Positions 1 to 10,717 of a stretch of DNA of 64,000 nt are shown here, in pieces. This DNA is from Nematostella vectensis (taxonomy: Eukaryota > Cnidaria > Anthozoa > Actiniaria > Edwardsiidae): the NCBI RefSeq assembly GCF_932526225.1, contig NC_064046.1, positions 3,720,001-3,784,000 of the forward strand, given 5' to 3'. The position numbers were made by a program, and so were the translations under genes. The notes under the pieces were generated by a model that saw only the letters and a program-made list of their open reading frames with translations, was not told where the DNA came from and did not search any database. Every line of letters starts with the position of its first letter. The stretch's first letter is position 1.

Positions 1-947
1 ATTTGGTGTTCTTCCTGGCATCGCTGAGACTTCGCACCTTCCTGGACATCGCTGGTGATCTTGGTACTGCCACAAGCACGCTGTCTTTGCTGCACACCCC
101 TCTAAAGACGGGCGGGATCTCGCGTGTCCCGGATGTGAGCTTGGATTTTGTGTCTCTCCGTGGAGGGACTGGAGGTGGAGTCTTTGAGCCACTATAAGCC
201 TCTGACTTCCTACTTTGCTCTGATAATACCGCGAGATTATTCCTCAGTTGATTTCGAGAATGCTGATAGATTTCACCCAAAGACTGCGAGCGTTTCACCC
301 AGCGGTTATTCCCAGATAGTTCGGGTATCCCTCCCTTGCTTTCTTTCCATGATCGCCGCTGCTCGCCAAAGCTTGTCGTTCGCACTAAACTCGCAGGTTC
401 AATATTTGTATCAGTTTCTTTCAAACTCACGTCGGACATAGATTCGTAAAGTTCGTCATCATCCTCATTCAGGTTTGTTGGAAGATTTTGCGCCATGGAA
501 TCTCCCTCAGGCCCACACACATAGCCTAAAGTAGCACCATCCGCTTTTTGAGTGTCAACATCACTCTCTAACTCTATTGACATCTTTCGAAAGTTAATTT
601 CTTCGTAAATGGGGTCGAGATTCACACTGAGTTCACTTCCGGTAGACTCAGATGACTGCGCATGCTCAGAAATTTGCACCGAGTCAGTTTGATCACCTTC
701 ATCATTATAGTTTCCTTGTATCACCGTTTCCTTTCTACTCGATTCAGGCGAAGGTGTATAGGAATTAGGGATAGTCTGCTCAAGGCCTGATATAGTTTTG
801 TCCATCTTTGGCTTTGCATACGTCACTCTTCTCGGTCTATCAAGGGTCGCGCTCTTCTTAGCATACCAGATCTTTTGCATTTCCTTCGCTATTTTCTTCC
901 TTCTGTGATGATGCAAGAGTTTCGCTTTCGATGAACTGACAAACGTC
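1..947 (-). CDS. Large internal/terminal exon of an unrecognised tyrosine- and proline-motif protein (partial)
   Basis: The minus strand is open for about 315 codons from a good 3' splice site (pyrimidine-rich, ending TTTTTATCAG, at 948-960) to the window edge, with no stop. Composition and codon use look like ordinary coding sequence, not repeat. The first part is basic (HHHRRKK, then KEMQKIWYAKK). An acidic, Ser/Thr-rich stretch follows with a YEEI motif near 600-612, LYESM near 455-470, and the proline motif PPPVPPRR near 157-180. YEEI is a classic SH2-binding form and PxxPPRR an SH3-binding form, so I infer the cytoplasmic tail of a receptor or an adaptor protein. No catalytic domain is visible. 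It is phase 1 at the splice site (G|ACG). I do not recognise the family. It is partial at the left, and upstream exons were not identified. Confidence 0.75.
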
Positions 948-1964
948 CTGATAAAAACGAAAAATATCACTTTTCTTAGATTCGATGACTAAGACGATGA
1001 GCTTCAAGTAAAACTTTGTTACACTTTATGAAACACAACTAAAATCCTGTGAATTTGTTGCTGTTATTGTTGCCTCCTACCTTTTATTTATTTTATTGCT
1101 GTTACCAAAGGTTTCGATCTCTTCTGAATCAAGAGTTTTACATCCCAATAATACAATCTCAGCTCTCGGTTTCTCAAGCGAGTCAACTCCTGCGTGATTT
1201 CTTCTTGATGATTCGCCGTCGTTGATTCCCAAAGATAGTTTTCCGTGACCCTGTTGTTGTTGTTTATGCTAGTGTGTTGTTTTTAAGGTTTACATTTGCA
1301 AACCTTGAATTCAGTCACACCATGTGAGCTTCAAATAGACACAAGCGCGTTTCTCACGGTTTTGTCTGAAAATCTTGCGGTTTCACTCCGTTTACTTGCT
1401 CCAAGCCATGAAATCACCATCAATAGAAAGTATTTTTCAACTTATCGTTTAGTTTTCTATCCGTGCGTTGATAAATAGTGCTACCTCCATACAGTGAGCT
1501 CACTTCAAAATGCTATCTCCGCTAAAAAGTTGTACTTTCGATAACAGTAGTTAAGGCATTATTTTGCTACAACGAACGAGGGATTTGAAGGTGAACTCGT
1601 CAAAGCATTTCACATTTAGTTCCGGCTACCACAACACGCCTCAACTTGTAAATAACTAAGATCATTCATTGTTGCACACCTCTAGCTGCTGTAGCTGAAC
1701 TAAGCATTTCGGGTAGCACTTAAAGAATGGGAAATATGCCAGCTTTCACAACTAGCATACACCAGAAAATGACATGAAAATTAGTCAACGGATAATAAAA
1801 CTCTCTCAGGTATATCTGTACGAATTATTTTTTTTATAAGAACGTTTTTTATAAGAACCTCCAGCCTGAGATTTCACCAAATTTTAAGAACATGCTAAGA
1901 ACATGTCGAGATGCGCAGATTAAAAAAAATCTTTTTTAGCCTTGATGCGTTCAAAAATCAGTAA
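948..1964. other. Intron or intergenic sequence, nothing recognised
   Basis: This AT-rich sequence lies upstream of the minus-strand exon and probably includes the intron before it. No convincing exon, RNA or repeat was seen. Confidence 0.5.
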
Positions 1965-2240
1965 AATGCAAAATCAAATTGTTCTCATAGTAACAACCTT
2001 AAGCTGAACAATACACTTCATAATAGAAATACTCGTTTCTCAGGACTGAATTTTATAACTCCAAAGTATACTAGAAAAAGCGAAGGTGGGAAAACGTTTA
2101 CAGTAAATGCCATCCGTAAATGGAACAATTTAGAAGCCAGCATAAAGAAACTGCCTAATATAAGCTCTTTTAAGAACGCTCTCCGTCATAAATATCTTAA
2201 TGAACAATTACTTTTAAATCATTTTAATATTTCGAATTAA
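1965..2240 (+). pseudogene. C-terminal tail of a LINE-type reverse transcriptase (fragment)
   Basis: A 91-codon open stretch follows a stop at 1962 and ends in TAA at 2238-2240. It has the pattern seen at the extreme C terminus of many animal non-LTR retrotransposon polymerases. The order is N-rich LHNRNTRF, then aromatic/basic residues, AIRKWNNLEASIKKLPNISSF, and FKNALRHKYLNEQL. The W-N-x-L followed by L-P-x-I...F-K-x-x-L-+ series is the diagnostic part. No catalytic RT domain is present upstream, so this is a 5'-truncated copy. The downstream microsatellite tail supports a LINE 3' end. Assignment to a clade is not possible from this piece. Confidence 0.7.
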
Positions 2241-2480
2241 CTCATATTTTATTTTATTTATTTAATCTTTTTTTTTTTTTTTTTTTTTTTTTTTGGTCTG
2301 GGTGGGAATAGTATTTTTATAATTTGTATTGTAAATAGAGATTTTATATATATATATATATATATATTTTATATTGTATTATTTGTATGTATGAGTTTTG
2401 AGGGCCACAAGTTTACTAGTGTATTACACTATTAAGTGCCACCCTCTGTAAATAAAGTTATTATTATTATTATTATCTTA
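2241..2480 (+). repeat. LINE 3' region with simple-sequence tail
   Basis: After the RT stop comes a T-run (about 2269-2294), a TA microsatellite (about 2346-2368) and an ending AATAAAG(TTA)n at about 2451-2477. Ending in a short tandem microsatellite is typical of several LINE clades. A similar ending is seen at 59205-59255. Confidence 0.5.
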
Positions 2481-3264
2481 GTTTGCTTTTGATTATCCTA
2501 ATAATTCATTGGGTATAATATTCTTTAAAAACTTAAATTTACGAACATCTTTAAAAACATATTCGGCCTTAAAATGCTCCAAATATAAAAACGGCCCAGC
2601 CACAACAGAAAATTAGACGTTCTTATAAAAAAAGTGTATCTAAGCTTATAATGCTTTTGCGTCGTATACTCCTGTACCCTCTTAAAACAGGTGTTCACCC
2701 GCCCTCCCTCCAGCTCATTCCAGTCCGCCCGAACATTCAGAACAGCAGACGGGTTTACGTTTTCTAGTCGTACCACCCTCGTTGTGTACCCCCACCATTT
2801 CCCCCCTCCCCCACAATGTATACTCCCCCCCCCCCATCCCAAAGAGCACTCCCCCATTTCGCCGAACACACCCTACACACGGACGTAACTACCCTTCCCG
2901 TCGGTGTGAGCCCCAGATTATTTGAGTAACTGAAAAGGTAAAGTAGTTAGATCCTTTAGTCGTTTCTGTTTACTTAAACACTTCTTTACCTTTTGTTATG
3001 CAAATGCTCGCTTTCGATCTTTTAAAATACCTGAATTTGAAATATTTTTGTCTTTTACTATTATTAAAGGGAAAAATAATCAAGCCCCTTAATTCTTATT
3101 TATTCATTCGGACCTGCTGCCGCCGGTGCAGAATGGAGAAACCACGGGGCATGGTCACTCATTTTTCTTTATGCAAATAAGTTGGGGTCGTTGTATTTTG
3201 GAATTTCGTAGAGCCTATAACCAAGGTTTGGTTTTTAAATTTTTATTTTAGAAATTTTGGTCAG

Positions 3265-3295
<31 letters not shown>

Positions 3296-3635
3296 TGGGG
3301 GGGGGGGGGGGTGATTTTGTTACCGGCGGAAGCATTGTCCTTACTACTCAGGTACTTGTCCACTTAAACCGCCTCTGCCAGCCGCCATTTTGTCGTCCTA
3401 GCAAAGTGTTAATATGCATCCATTTCCATCGGCCAATTTGGGGAAGCCAATGCAGTATTTTCGATTGAATTTGGTAAATAAAATATTAAGCTTTGTTTTT
3501 AGATAGTCATTTCGGGATTTTAAAACACTACATGCCTTTCTGCCCTTCTGGATGATTTGGGAAAAGCTTTGTTTCTGGGTTCCCCTCCGCTCTTCCGGCT
3601 TCCGATTCCAAACCGCCACAGGAACCCCAATTCAA
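2481..3635. other. Non-coding sequence with C-rich and T/G homopolymers
   Basis: No gene was found. 2790-2850 is C-rich low complexity. 3270-3311 is a T-run of 27 directly followed by a G-run of 15, a homopurine/homopyrimidine block and a likely assembly-fragile site. Confidence 0.5.
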
Positions 3636-3658
3636 ATAAATAAATAAATAAATTCAAA

Positions 3659-3753
<95 letters not shown>

Positions 3754-4557
3754 GTAAATAAGTAAATAAGTAAATAAGCAAATAAATGAATAAATGAATG
3801 AATAAATGAATGAATAAATGAATAAATGAATAAACGAATAAACGAATAAACGAATAAACGAATAAACGAATAAATGAATAAATGAATAAATGAATAAATG
3901 AATAGATGAATAAATGAATAAATGAATAGATGAATAGATGAATAAATGAATAAATGAATAAATGAACAAATGAACAAATGAACAAATGAACAAATGAACA
4001 AATGAACAAATGAACAAATGAACAAATGAACAAATGAACAAATGAACAAATGATCAAATGAACAAATGAACAAATGAACAAATGAACAAATGAACAAATG
4101 AATAAATGAATAAATGAATAAATGAATAAATGAATAAATGAATAAATGAATAAATGAATAAATAAATGAATAAATGAATAAATGAATAACCGAATAAATG
4201 ATTAAATAAATAAATGAAAAAATGAATAAATGAATAAATGAATAAATGAATAAATGGATAAATGGATAAATGGATAAATGGATAAATGGATAAATGGATA
4301 AATGGATAAATGGATAAATGGATAAATGGATAAATGAATAAATGGATAAATGAATAAATGAATAAATGAATAAATGAATAAATGGATAAATGGATAAATG
4401 GATAAATGGATAAATGGATAAATGGATAAATGGATAAATGGATAAATGAATAAATGAATAAATGAATAAATGAATAAATGAATAAATGAATAAATGAATA
4501 AATGAATAAATGAATAAATGAATAAATGAATAAATGGATAAATGAATAAATGAATAG
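3636..4557 (+). repeat. 0.92-kb microsatellite of AAAT and AAATGAAT-type octamers in homogenised blocks
   Basis: The left 140 bp is pure (AAAT)n. The remainder is an octamer array in which the variable half-unit changes block by block: AATAAACG around 3831-3868, AACAAATG around 3961-4100, AATAAATG around 4101-4200, then GATAAATG around 4251-4330 and again around 4382-4447. Blocks of one variant in a row point to local slippage or unequal exchange. Long open frames through it are artefacts, because the unit lacks stops on the minus strand. Confidence 0.97.
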
Positions 4558-4580
4558 TAATAATGATTTATATATATATA

Positions 4581-4967
4581 TAATGATAAGTTTTTCTTTG
4601 AGGCAGAGATAACATCTTTTGCTAGAGCTATTGTAGGAGTAGTGAGATGACAGGATTTTCCATGAAATAAAGTGTCGTTGTCTTTAAGGCTCCATATGTA
4701 CTTGCTTAGTTCGGTCGAGTTTCTGTGTTTAGCGTGTCGGAATGAGGCGGTGTGGTTTCTATATATTGTCTTGAATTCGTTCTCGATTAGTCCTACGTAG
4801 GTTTCGGAGGTGTTGTTGTCCTTTCTTGTTATAGTAGCTTGGTAGATAACAGATGATTGGAGGCAGTTTCCGTCAAGGGGGCACGCGTTCTTTTGTCGGC
4901 AGTTGCATGTTTTGTTATTTGCGGTGGCGAGGGAGGTAGGGGCGTCTTCGGTTGTTATTGATGAGGC
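4581..4967 (-). pseudogene. Penelope-like element GIY-YIG endonuclease fragment
   Basis: Read on the minus strand this matches, almost residue for residue, the plus-strand element at 59899-60432. It has the cysteine cluster CNCRQKNACPLDGNC, then YVGL, an FKT-YRNH segment, and SFRHAKHRNSTELSKYIW. YVG and the R..H residues belong to the GIY-YIG nuclease fold found at the C terminus of Penelope-like retroelements. Relative to the other copy it has lost about 7 bases after LKDND, which breaks the frame. Its 3' side runs straight into the microsatellite at 4557. It is a dead fragment. Confidence 0.85.
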
Positions 4968-5010
4968 GATCAATAACAACCGAAGACGCCCCTACCTCCC
5001 TCGCCACCGC
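4921..5010. repeat. Perfect 42-bp inverted repeat with a 6-base loop
   Basis: Bases 4921-4962 are exactly complementary to 4969-5010 around the loop GAGGCG. The left arm is the Penelope-like endonuclease coding sequence, so its end has been copied back in inverse orientation (a fold-back end). This would extrude as a stable hairpin. Confidence 0.95.
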
Positions 5011-5015
5011 CAATA

Positions 5016-5140
5016 CGGACTGGCGGACTGGCGGACTGGCGGACGGACTGACTTCCTGACTCGAGAGGCCTGAGGAGGAACTGATGGACGGACGGTCTGA
5101 CGGACGGACTGACTTCCTGACTCGAGAGGCCTGCGGAGGA
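5016..5140 (+). repeat. Short tandem repeats of GGACTGGC and a 32-bp unit
   Basis: GGACTGGC-type units are tandemly repeated at 5016-5045. A unit starting GGACGGACTGACTTCCTGAC, followed by TCGAGAGGCCTG, occurs twice, near 5041 and 5103. Confidence 0.75.
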
Positions 5141-6160
5141 GGCTCTCATTCATGTGGCTACGTGACAAGTGCGCCTTCAAGATGAGAGGTAATCATCCTG
5201 GATAAGCGATTCAAGATGAAAAGGTTACTCCTTTTTGTCACCCCTCTTCTTTTGTTAGCATATGAGCAATCGGCGGGGGTGATTGCGCGATTGTACGATT
5301 TGTGAAAATAACCCATCTTCTATATGCTTATTGAACATTAAGAGCTGTGATTTAAACTCTCATTCTTAAGCACCTTATCTTTTACCTTTTCAAGTAACTC
5401 AGATGATCGTATTCGTCTATCAAAGGTAAGTAGAGTTAGGGGCAAATAACTAGAAAACATGCCGGTGAAAACATTTGACTCTCTGCAATAATTATTCAAA
5501 TCCTCGATAGGATAGTTACTTGAACCAAATTCTTTAATTGTAATGGATTTGCTTAAAACTCGATCTTCCGACAGCTCGAATATTATTTCTGTTTTCTTTC
5601 GATTGTATATTTCCCCCTGATTTTATCATTTCGTCTTTTATGGCCTCATTTTAAATATAAAAATGCTGCTTTTCCAAACACAACATTAATTATGATCTGC
5701 CGATACCTTCAGGTATTTTATTTCTCTCCTTTGAATTTTAAGTTATCCAATCTGGACTCGAGCCTACGAGCCGGCTCTCCTGTGTTTTTTCGGGGCAATG
5801 ACCGTTTTCAGGGCTTTCGGAATTCTGTGGCGAGCAAAAAATAGAGAGTTTGCACATAGTGGTAGTAGTTCCGTAGCAGTGGTTATAGTTCCGTATCACT
5901 CAAAAATTCTGTCGTCTGGTACGAGTCTTTTAACCCACTCTGGAGCCGGCGCGGAGGGGGGGGGGGGGGGTGGCATGGCTGCATCTTGAAGACAGCCTTT
6001 TTTGTTTTGTTTTGCAGGCAGTCTTTAAAAAAATGGGCCCATTTCTTCGGTACGGCTGGTTTCCACATGATCGCAATCGGTCGTTTTCATTGACACTCGA
6101 ATCGTACACGAATGCAGGCGATCGTGAGCCGATCATATGTAAACCACTTTGTCATCGGTT
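5141..6160. other. No gene recognised
   Basis: AT-rich sequence. It contains a G-run at about 5955-5970. The short motif pair GTTCCGTAGCAG / GTTCCGTATCACTC at about 5867-5903 recurs inverted near 9505-9530. Confidence 0.5.
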
Positions 6161-6277
6161 GCGATCGTATGGTCAAATGCGATCGTTTGCGATCGTATGG
6201 TCAATTGCGATCGGTTGCGATCGTACTGTCAAATGCGATCGGTTGCGATCGTACGGTCAAATGCGATCGGTTGCGAT
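6161..6277 (+). repeat. 28-bp tandem repeat, about four copies
   Basis: The unit is GCGATCGTATGGTCAAATGC followed by GATCGGTT, repeated with point changes (TATGG, TACTG and TACGG variants). GCGATCGT is itself nearly palindromic, so each unit has CGATCG cores. Confidence 0.85.
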
Positions 6278-6380
6278 GTTATAAAAATCAGTCCTTACAA
6301 ATAAAGTATTTCAGTCTCTATAATTTCCAAGATATAAAAATATCACAATAGCTTTCCCATATCGATGGAGATGAATATAC

Positions 6381-6543
6381 CATTCCAGCTATAAGTTTGT
6401 GCGCGCATAACCATTGAAACCTACCTCAACTGCCAGAATGCAGCGCGCGCTTTTGTAAAGCTTACATCAAACGAAGCGCGCGCTGCATGCCGGTAGTTGA
6501 AGTAGGTTCCCATGGTCGGTGCGCGCGCATAGCTGGTATGACC
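6381..6543. mobile_element. Imperfect inverted repeat, MITE-like
   Basis: The left half (6381-6453) and right half (6475-6543) are imperfect reverse complements of about 68-72 bp. They share CCAGCTAT, CGCGCGCA, GAACCTACYTCAACT and ATGCAGCGCGCGCTT at the inner end. There is no coding capacity. No clear target duplication was seen. Confidence 0.7.
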
Positions 6544-7092
6544 TATTATCGTGTGCTTGGTATTTTGAATGAAAAAAATAGATGGTCACTAATGGCTCGT
6601 CTTAGAGAAACAATCCCTTGAGTGCGTTGAGCCTGACAAGGGTGATAGAATGAGTAGATGTAATACCATGATTTCAATGATAAATGATTATCTCTCTGAG
6701 CGAAAAAATTCATAATCATATGCGTTTTTGACAAGGGAGAGGGTTTTTTTGTACATGCTTGAAGTATATATTGATTTATATCCTACCAAATGAGATATAT
6801 CAATTTAAAGCTTTTTAGTTTGAATATCAGTTTACCGTAGAGAAGTTCTGCTACTAGCAAGCCAGGGGCGGATACAGGGGGGTCCCGACCACAGCATTGC
6901 TCTTTCGAGTTTTCTTTTTTCTGTATTTCTTTAGCAAATGAAAGTTGTGTCTTTGTCTTCAGGGACGTAGCCGAAGGGGTCCAAAAAGGCCCATATAAGA
7001 CATTTTTTCCTGTATTTTAAGAAATGTTTCATACATTTACTGTATTTTTGGCTGCTGGAAGGAAGGGTGTGGGCTGGCTCTGAGCCACTCCA
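6544..7092. other. No gene recognised
   Basis: AT-rich spacer. Open frames here are short and unlike any family I know. Confidence 0.4.
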
Positions 7093-7568
7093 CAAATAGA
7101 GAGGAACGGTGTCAGAAGCACCTTGACCCCCGATAATCAAGAGCCTGGCACTTTTAAGTGCTCCAGGAAGAAATGTATCACTTGTGGTTACATTGCTCCT
7201 ACCACCCGCATTATCGGACCCAATGGGGAGTCGTACTCTGTAACGGACCATATCACATGCACCACTAGCAATCTCATTTATTGCATTTCTTGTCACGTTT
7301 TCGGTATGATCTACATCGGAGAAACCGGTCGCATGCTCGGCACGCGTTTTTGTGAACACCGCAACGATGTAATCAACCGTCGCACATTCAAACCAGTGTC
7401 TAGTCATTTTAACCTCCCAGGACACACTGTCCACCACTTGTCTATTTGTGTGGAGTTTCTTTAAACAACGGATCCAATGACTCTCGCATCCAGAAAGAGA
7501 ATAGAATTATTTTCTCTCTTGGCTGTAGAGCCCCTCTAGGTATTAACGAAAAACTGTCCTTTGCATAG
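7093..7568 (+). pseudogene. Second Penelope-like element: GIY-YIG endonuclease end
   Basis: The frame reads TPDNQEPGTFKC, CITCG, a GPNG-containing stretch, ITCTTSNLIYCISC, IYIGETGR and an RFCEHRND segment, then PVSSHFNLPGH. YIG(E)TGR, the R..EH and the paired cysteines mark the GIY-YIG nuclease of Neptune-type Penelope-like elements. A frame slip near 7460 (at TTTAAAC) interrupts it. Reading resumes in another frame as GSNDSRIQKENRIIFSLG and stops at TAG 7566-7568, where the family normally ends. It belongs to a different subfamily from the copies at 4581-4967 and 59659-60432, since the sequences differ throughout. The reverse-transcriptase part is missing. Confidence 0.8.
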
Positions 7569-7715
7569 GTAATTACGATTTTTAAGCGCGCCCCGTTCTA
7601 ATTGCCTATTTTTCCTTGTTCCCTTGTCTGACCGCGCGAGCGGCGCCGGCTTACTGCCTATTGTTCGCACACTATACTATAAATACCACTCCACCATCCT
7701 ATTCAGTTTCCTTTG

Positions 7716-7747
7716 CTCCGACGAAGGGCTAACGCTCGAAACGTCAG
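7716..7747 (+). ncRNA. Hammerhead-like relic at the 3' side of the Penelope-like fragment
   Basis: TCCGACGA, a short self-pairing GGGCTAACGCTC and GAAAC follow the order of a hammerhead core (CUGANGA, stem II, GAAA). The invariant U of CUGANGA is C here, so catalysis is not expected. The position downstream of a Penelope-like endonuclease is the reason to mention it. Confidence 0.3.
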
Positions 7748-7766
7748 CGCAACCACTTTGTTCCAC

Positions 7767-7805
7767 AGAGGCGTTTAACATACCTTTTAACATACCGTTT
7801 AACAT
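7767..7805 (+). repeat. 12-bp tandem repeat (TTTAACATACCN), three copies
   Basis: Three consecutive TTTAACATAC units just after the Penelope-like 3' end. Confidence 0.7.
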
Positions 7806-7900
7806 ACGTAGACCATCTAGTTTTTCTACAGCTTGCCTCTAGTCTTTCTAGTTATACCATTCTGCAATAACAATCTCCCACATCCCTTTGTAAGTTAGGG

Positions 7901-9333
7901 AGTGTTCATGAAATACACCGAGGGGGTGGGGGGGGGGGGGGGTCTCCGAAATGTTTTAGCCAAAAGGGGGGCTCTGGATTTTTTAGGTGCCATACTGTTA
8001 TGATCTAGTTTGTAGCACAAATACAGATTAAATATTAAGCCTATTAAAATACTTCTTTATTACTGTCTTTATAAACCATAATATAGATACTTCTAGTAAA
8101 TAACAGTTGGAATTACCGATACAGTTTATTATCAGAATAACAGGAACAAATTGAAATAAACTTCTAAGTGGTGGAGCATGCAAATCCCCTAAACGATATC
8201 CATACAATTTTTAAACGTTGGACATTAGCCCTTTTTTACAGAAAAATATTCTTATCAAAAACAAATATACACAAATGTATATTCGTTCACAGGCGTCCAA
8301 GGTCGTACCATTTGACATTTGAGGAAGGGGGGGGGGGGGGAAGGATTTTGAAAAGCAAACAACTAATTGAAAAAATCCCTGCACCATTTAATAACATGAT
8401 TTTACATGCAAATAAATATGAAGTATGCCTAAAAGAATTACCGCCTTTTGATCATGGGAAAAAAAAATCCTGATGACTCGAATTCAACCCCCCCCCCAAT
8501 CCCCCAAAAGTCAAATGGCCCACCCCTCAGTGTCAAATGCTAAGAACATCTATAAGAGATTGTATAGTCCGCTCCGTTTAAATGATCCAATACCTCTAAT
8601 CTGTGTCCGAACTACTCTCTTATGTTTGTATGTCTTTTTATTTATGATGATGCCTTTGAGTTCGATGCCTTTCTGGCTGAGAGCACATGCATGAGCCTTT
8701 GAGCTTCATATCACATGCACCAGCCTAGATACTCGATCGCCTTTAGGAGAAACCTTGGTAGCAGTTTAGCTGTCCCGAGTCTACGGGTGCTGACCTTTTC
8801 TTCAGCCTCTCCTGACATGACGCGATTCGCAAAATCTGTGGTATAGAGTCGGAAAACAAGTTTATGCGCAAGCTTCTCGGCAGCATTTTACCCTTCTTCT
8901 GGCTTTCTTTGTTCCTTTTTTCTTTTGACCACTCTCTTTCCTTCTTAAATTGCCACGCTGTCGCGGTTGAATCTAGCACTTATTAATTTGTATGTGTTAG
9001 AAATCGCAGAATGAATTGAAATGAGATTCTTCTCAGTGGCATTGGCATCTCACTAGCAGCCCAAGATTTCACATCATATACAAGGTTTGTTTACAGCCGG
9101 TGTTTAACTTCCTTCACTTTTCCTTCTAGCACCGACTGGATCATCAACTCTGACAAGGAGGGCAACTTGGCAGTATTAATTTAAAGCCTTTTCTGTTTAT
9201 TGCTTCGAAATTTTGGGGTTCCTAAAAGGGAGGCACCGAAAAAAATATTTACAATGAAAGGGGGGCTCCTAAATGTTAAGGTGTCTTGAGAAAAATCTTC
9301 CCCCCCCCCCTCGGTGTATTTGATGAGCACTGA
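7901..9333. mobile_element. Non-autonomous element with G-run terminal inverted repeats
   Basis: The left end AGTGTTCATGAAATACACCG followed by a G-run (7901-7943) is mirrored by the right end at about 9299-9333. Read on the minus strand, the right end is AGTGCTCATCAAATACACCG followed by a G-run. Inside each end a 'ggggggctc..a.....ttaggtgcc'-like segment also recurs. No transposase is visible. No target duplication is obvious. Confidence 0.5.
8303..8535. mobile_element. Smaller inverted-repeat element nested in the previous one
   Basis: The plus strand at 8303-8350 reads TACCATTTGACATTTGAGGA, then a G-run and AAGGATTTT. The minus strand from 8535 to about 8465 reads GGGCCATTTGACTTTTGGGG, then a G-run, ending in AGGATTTT. 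Similar G-run-ended MITEs occur in cnidarian genomes (recollection, not checked). Confidence 0.5.
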
Positions 9334-9963
9334 AAATTGCTTCGAAATAACGATACTTTCTGAACAAACCATTGGAAGAAATTGGCTGGATTTATAATCT
9401 CAGGAAAGGTTTGAATCTCAGGAAAGTTTTGTATCATTTAGGTGGTTTTGGATTGTTCAAATCTACAATATTCAAGGCAAAAAGATAAAAACAAATGCTG
9501 AGTGATACGGAACTAGGACTGCTACGGAACCGTTATCGTACTGTAGAGGTGAATATCAATAGATTTGTTTTCACCCTTATACCTAAGAGACCATTTATAA
9601 TGTTTTAGCAATTAGAAGTTGTGTAAAAATAGCAATAAGTGATATTATATAATAGCGGCAAAACCAACGAACATCATTTGTTAGTCTTTACATCGTTACC
9701 GATCTCCGGAAAATGTTTCCCTTTTACCAGCCATTTATAGCGCAAGTAGGTACTTAAATAGCCTCAGTCACGAAACGAAAATAGAGTTTATTTGAATATT
9801 GATATCTGAAAAATACTGGCTGAAAATTCGTTTAAAACCTCGAAAAGTTATTGTTTTTTAGGGAATTTCGAACTTTCTGCGCTTTTTGTCCCCTCCATCA
9901 ATCGCTCGGCCAAGCAATTACGTGACGACGCTTCCGATCACTTGTGCGTGCTCGGCGTCATAA
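9334..9963. other. No gene recognised
   Basis: AT-rich sequence upstream of the THAP-like exon. A promoter may lie here, but no core element is clear. Confidence 0.4.
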
Positions 9964-10252
9964 TGTTGGTTTAGTTCAATATGGTGTACAGTGAAAGTAA
10001 GACGTGCGACGGTGACCCTCGCGATAAAAGGAAAATTGAGGCACGAGTGGGAGAAATTCGTACGGAAACATCGACCGGACTTTCGTACACGAGGTGACAA
10101 CATCTCACTATGTTCAAGAAAGAGTGTTATGATGGGCCGAAGCTCAAAGTCGGAAATTTAAAGTTTAATAGACGGCTAATCCCCGGGTCGATTCCAACCG
10201 AGGACGGCGGTAAGAAGACAGAAGAGGAACCGTCCGCTCGTGAGCAAAGACA
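9964..10252 (+). CDS. THAP-like zinc-finger exon, with frame slips
   Basis: Reading one frame gives KLRHEWEKFVRKHRPDFRTR, then GDNISLCS. About ten bases later the next frame gives FKKECYDGPKLKV and RRLIPGSIPT. Together these follow the C-terminal half of a THAP domain: W..F.RKHR..F, a CS(xHF) site, and a terminal R.L.PGSIPT. The His-Phe of the C2CH zinc site falls exactly where the frame slips (near 10113), which suggests a small deletion. The N-terminal Cys pair is not evident, so the start is uncertain. The exon ends ...EQRH at a perfect donor, CAC|GTAAGT (10253). The phase-0 end joins cleanly to the acceptor at 10717. It is either a decaying gene or a sequence with indel errors. Confidence 0.5.
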
Positions 10253-10717
10253 CGTAAGTTTTCAAATGTGTGAAATCTGTAAGCATGTTCGCCTATTTTA
10301 AGTAATAATTATCATGCCAATACCGCAGATAGGCCATTTTACCATGATATATTTATATATGCTTGTGTTTTTTTCCTATGCAGAAGTGGGCACTCTTTTT
10401 TTAAACACAAAACAAGGATTTCGTACCACATTGCATGTAAAAAAGATCAAATGCGGGAAAGTCGTAGTGTCTAAATCAGAGCCAAGATATGACAAACGTG
10501 TGTTGCATGCTATAGTTAGATAAATTCAATTCTACTAAAAGCAACTCGTCTCATATCATCTTTTTTTTAGATGTCATGGTTATCACCTTTATTATGAATA
10601 GAAAGCGGGAACCATTTTTTTATTTGATAAAAAATAAACTAAAAGCAAATTATTTAGATACCATAGTCATCTCCTTTATTATTATGTAAATTATAATGTC
10701 TGTGTTCTTTTTCTGTA

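Noticed and set aside
3520-4979. Minus-strand frames rich in HLFIYSFI
   Set aside because: Translation of an AAATGAAT microsatellite. Only the part right of 4581 is real protein-derived sequence (Penelope-like).
6931-7437. 168-residue minus-strand frame
   Set aside because: Antisense shadow of the Penelope-like endonuclease at 7093-7568, which matches a known domain on the plus strand.
5867-9530. One 3.6-kb transposon bounded by the inverted GTTCCGTAGCAG / GTTCCGTATCACTC motif pair
   Set aside because: The shared motifs are short and the region between holds several independent insertions, so a single element is not supported.
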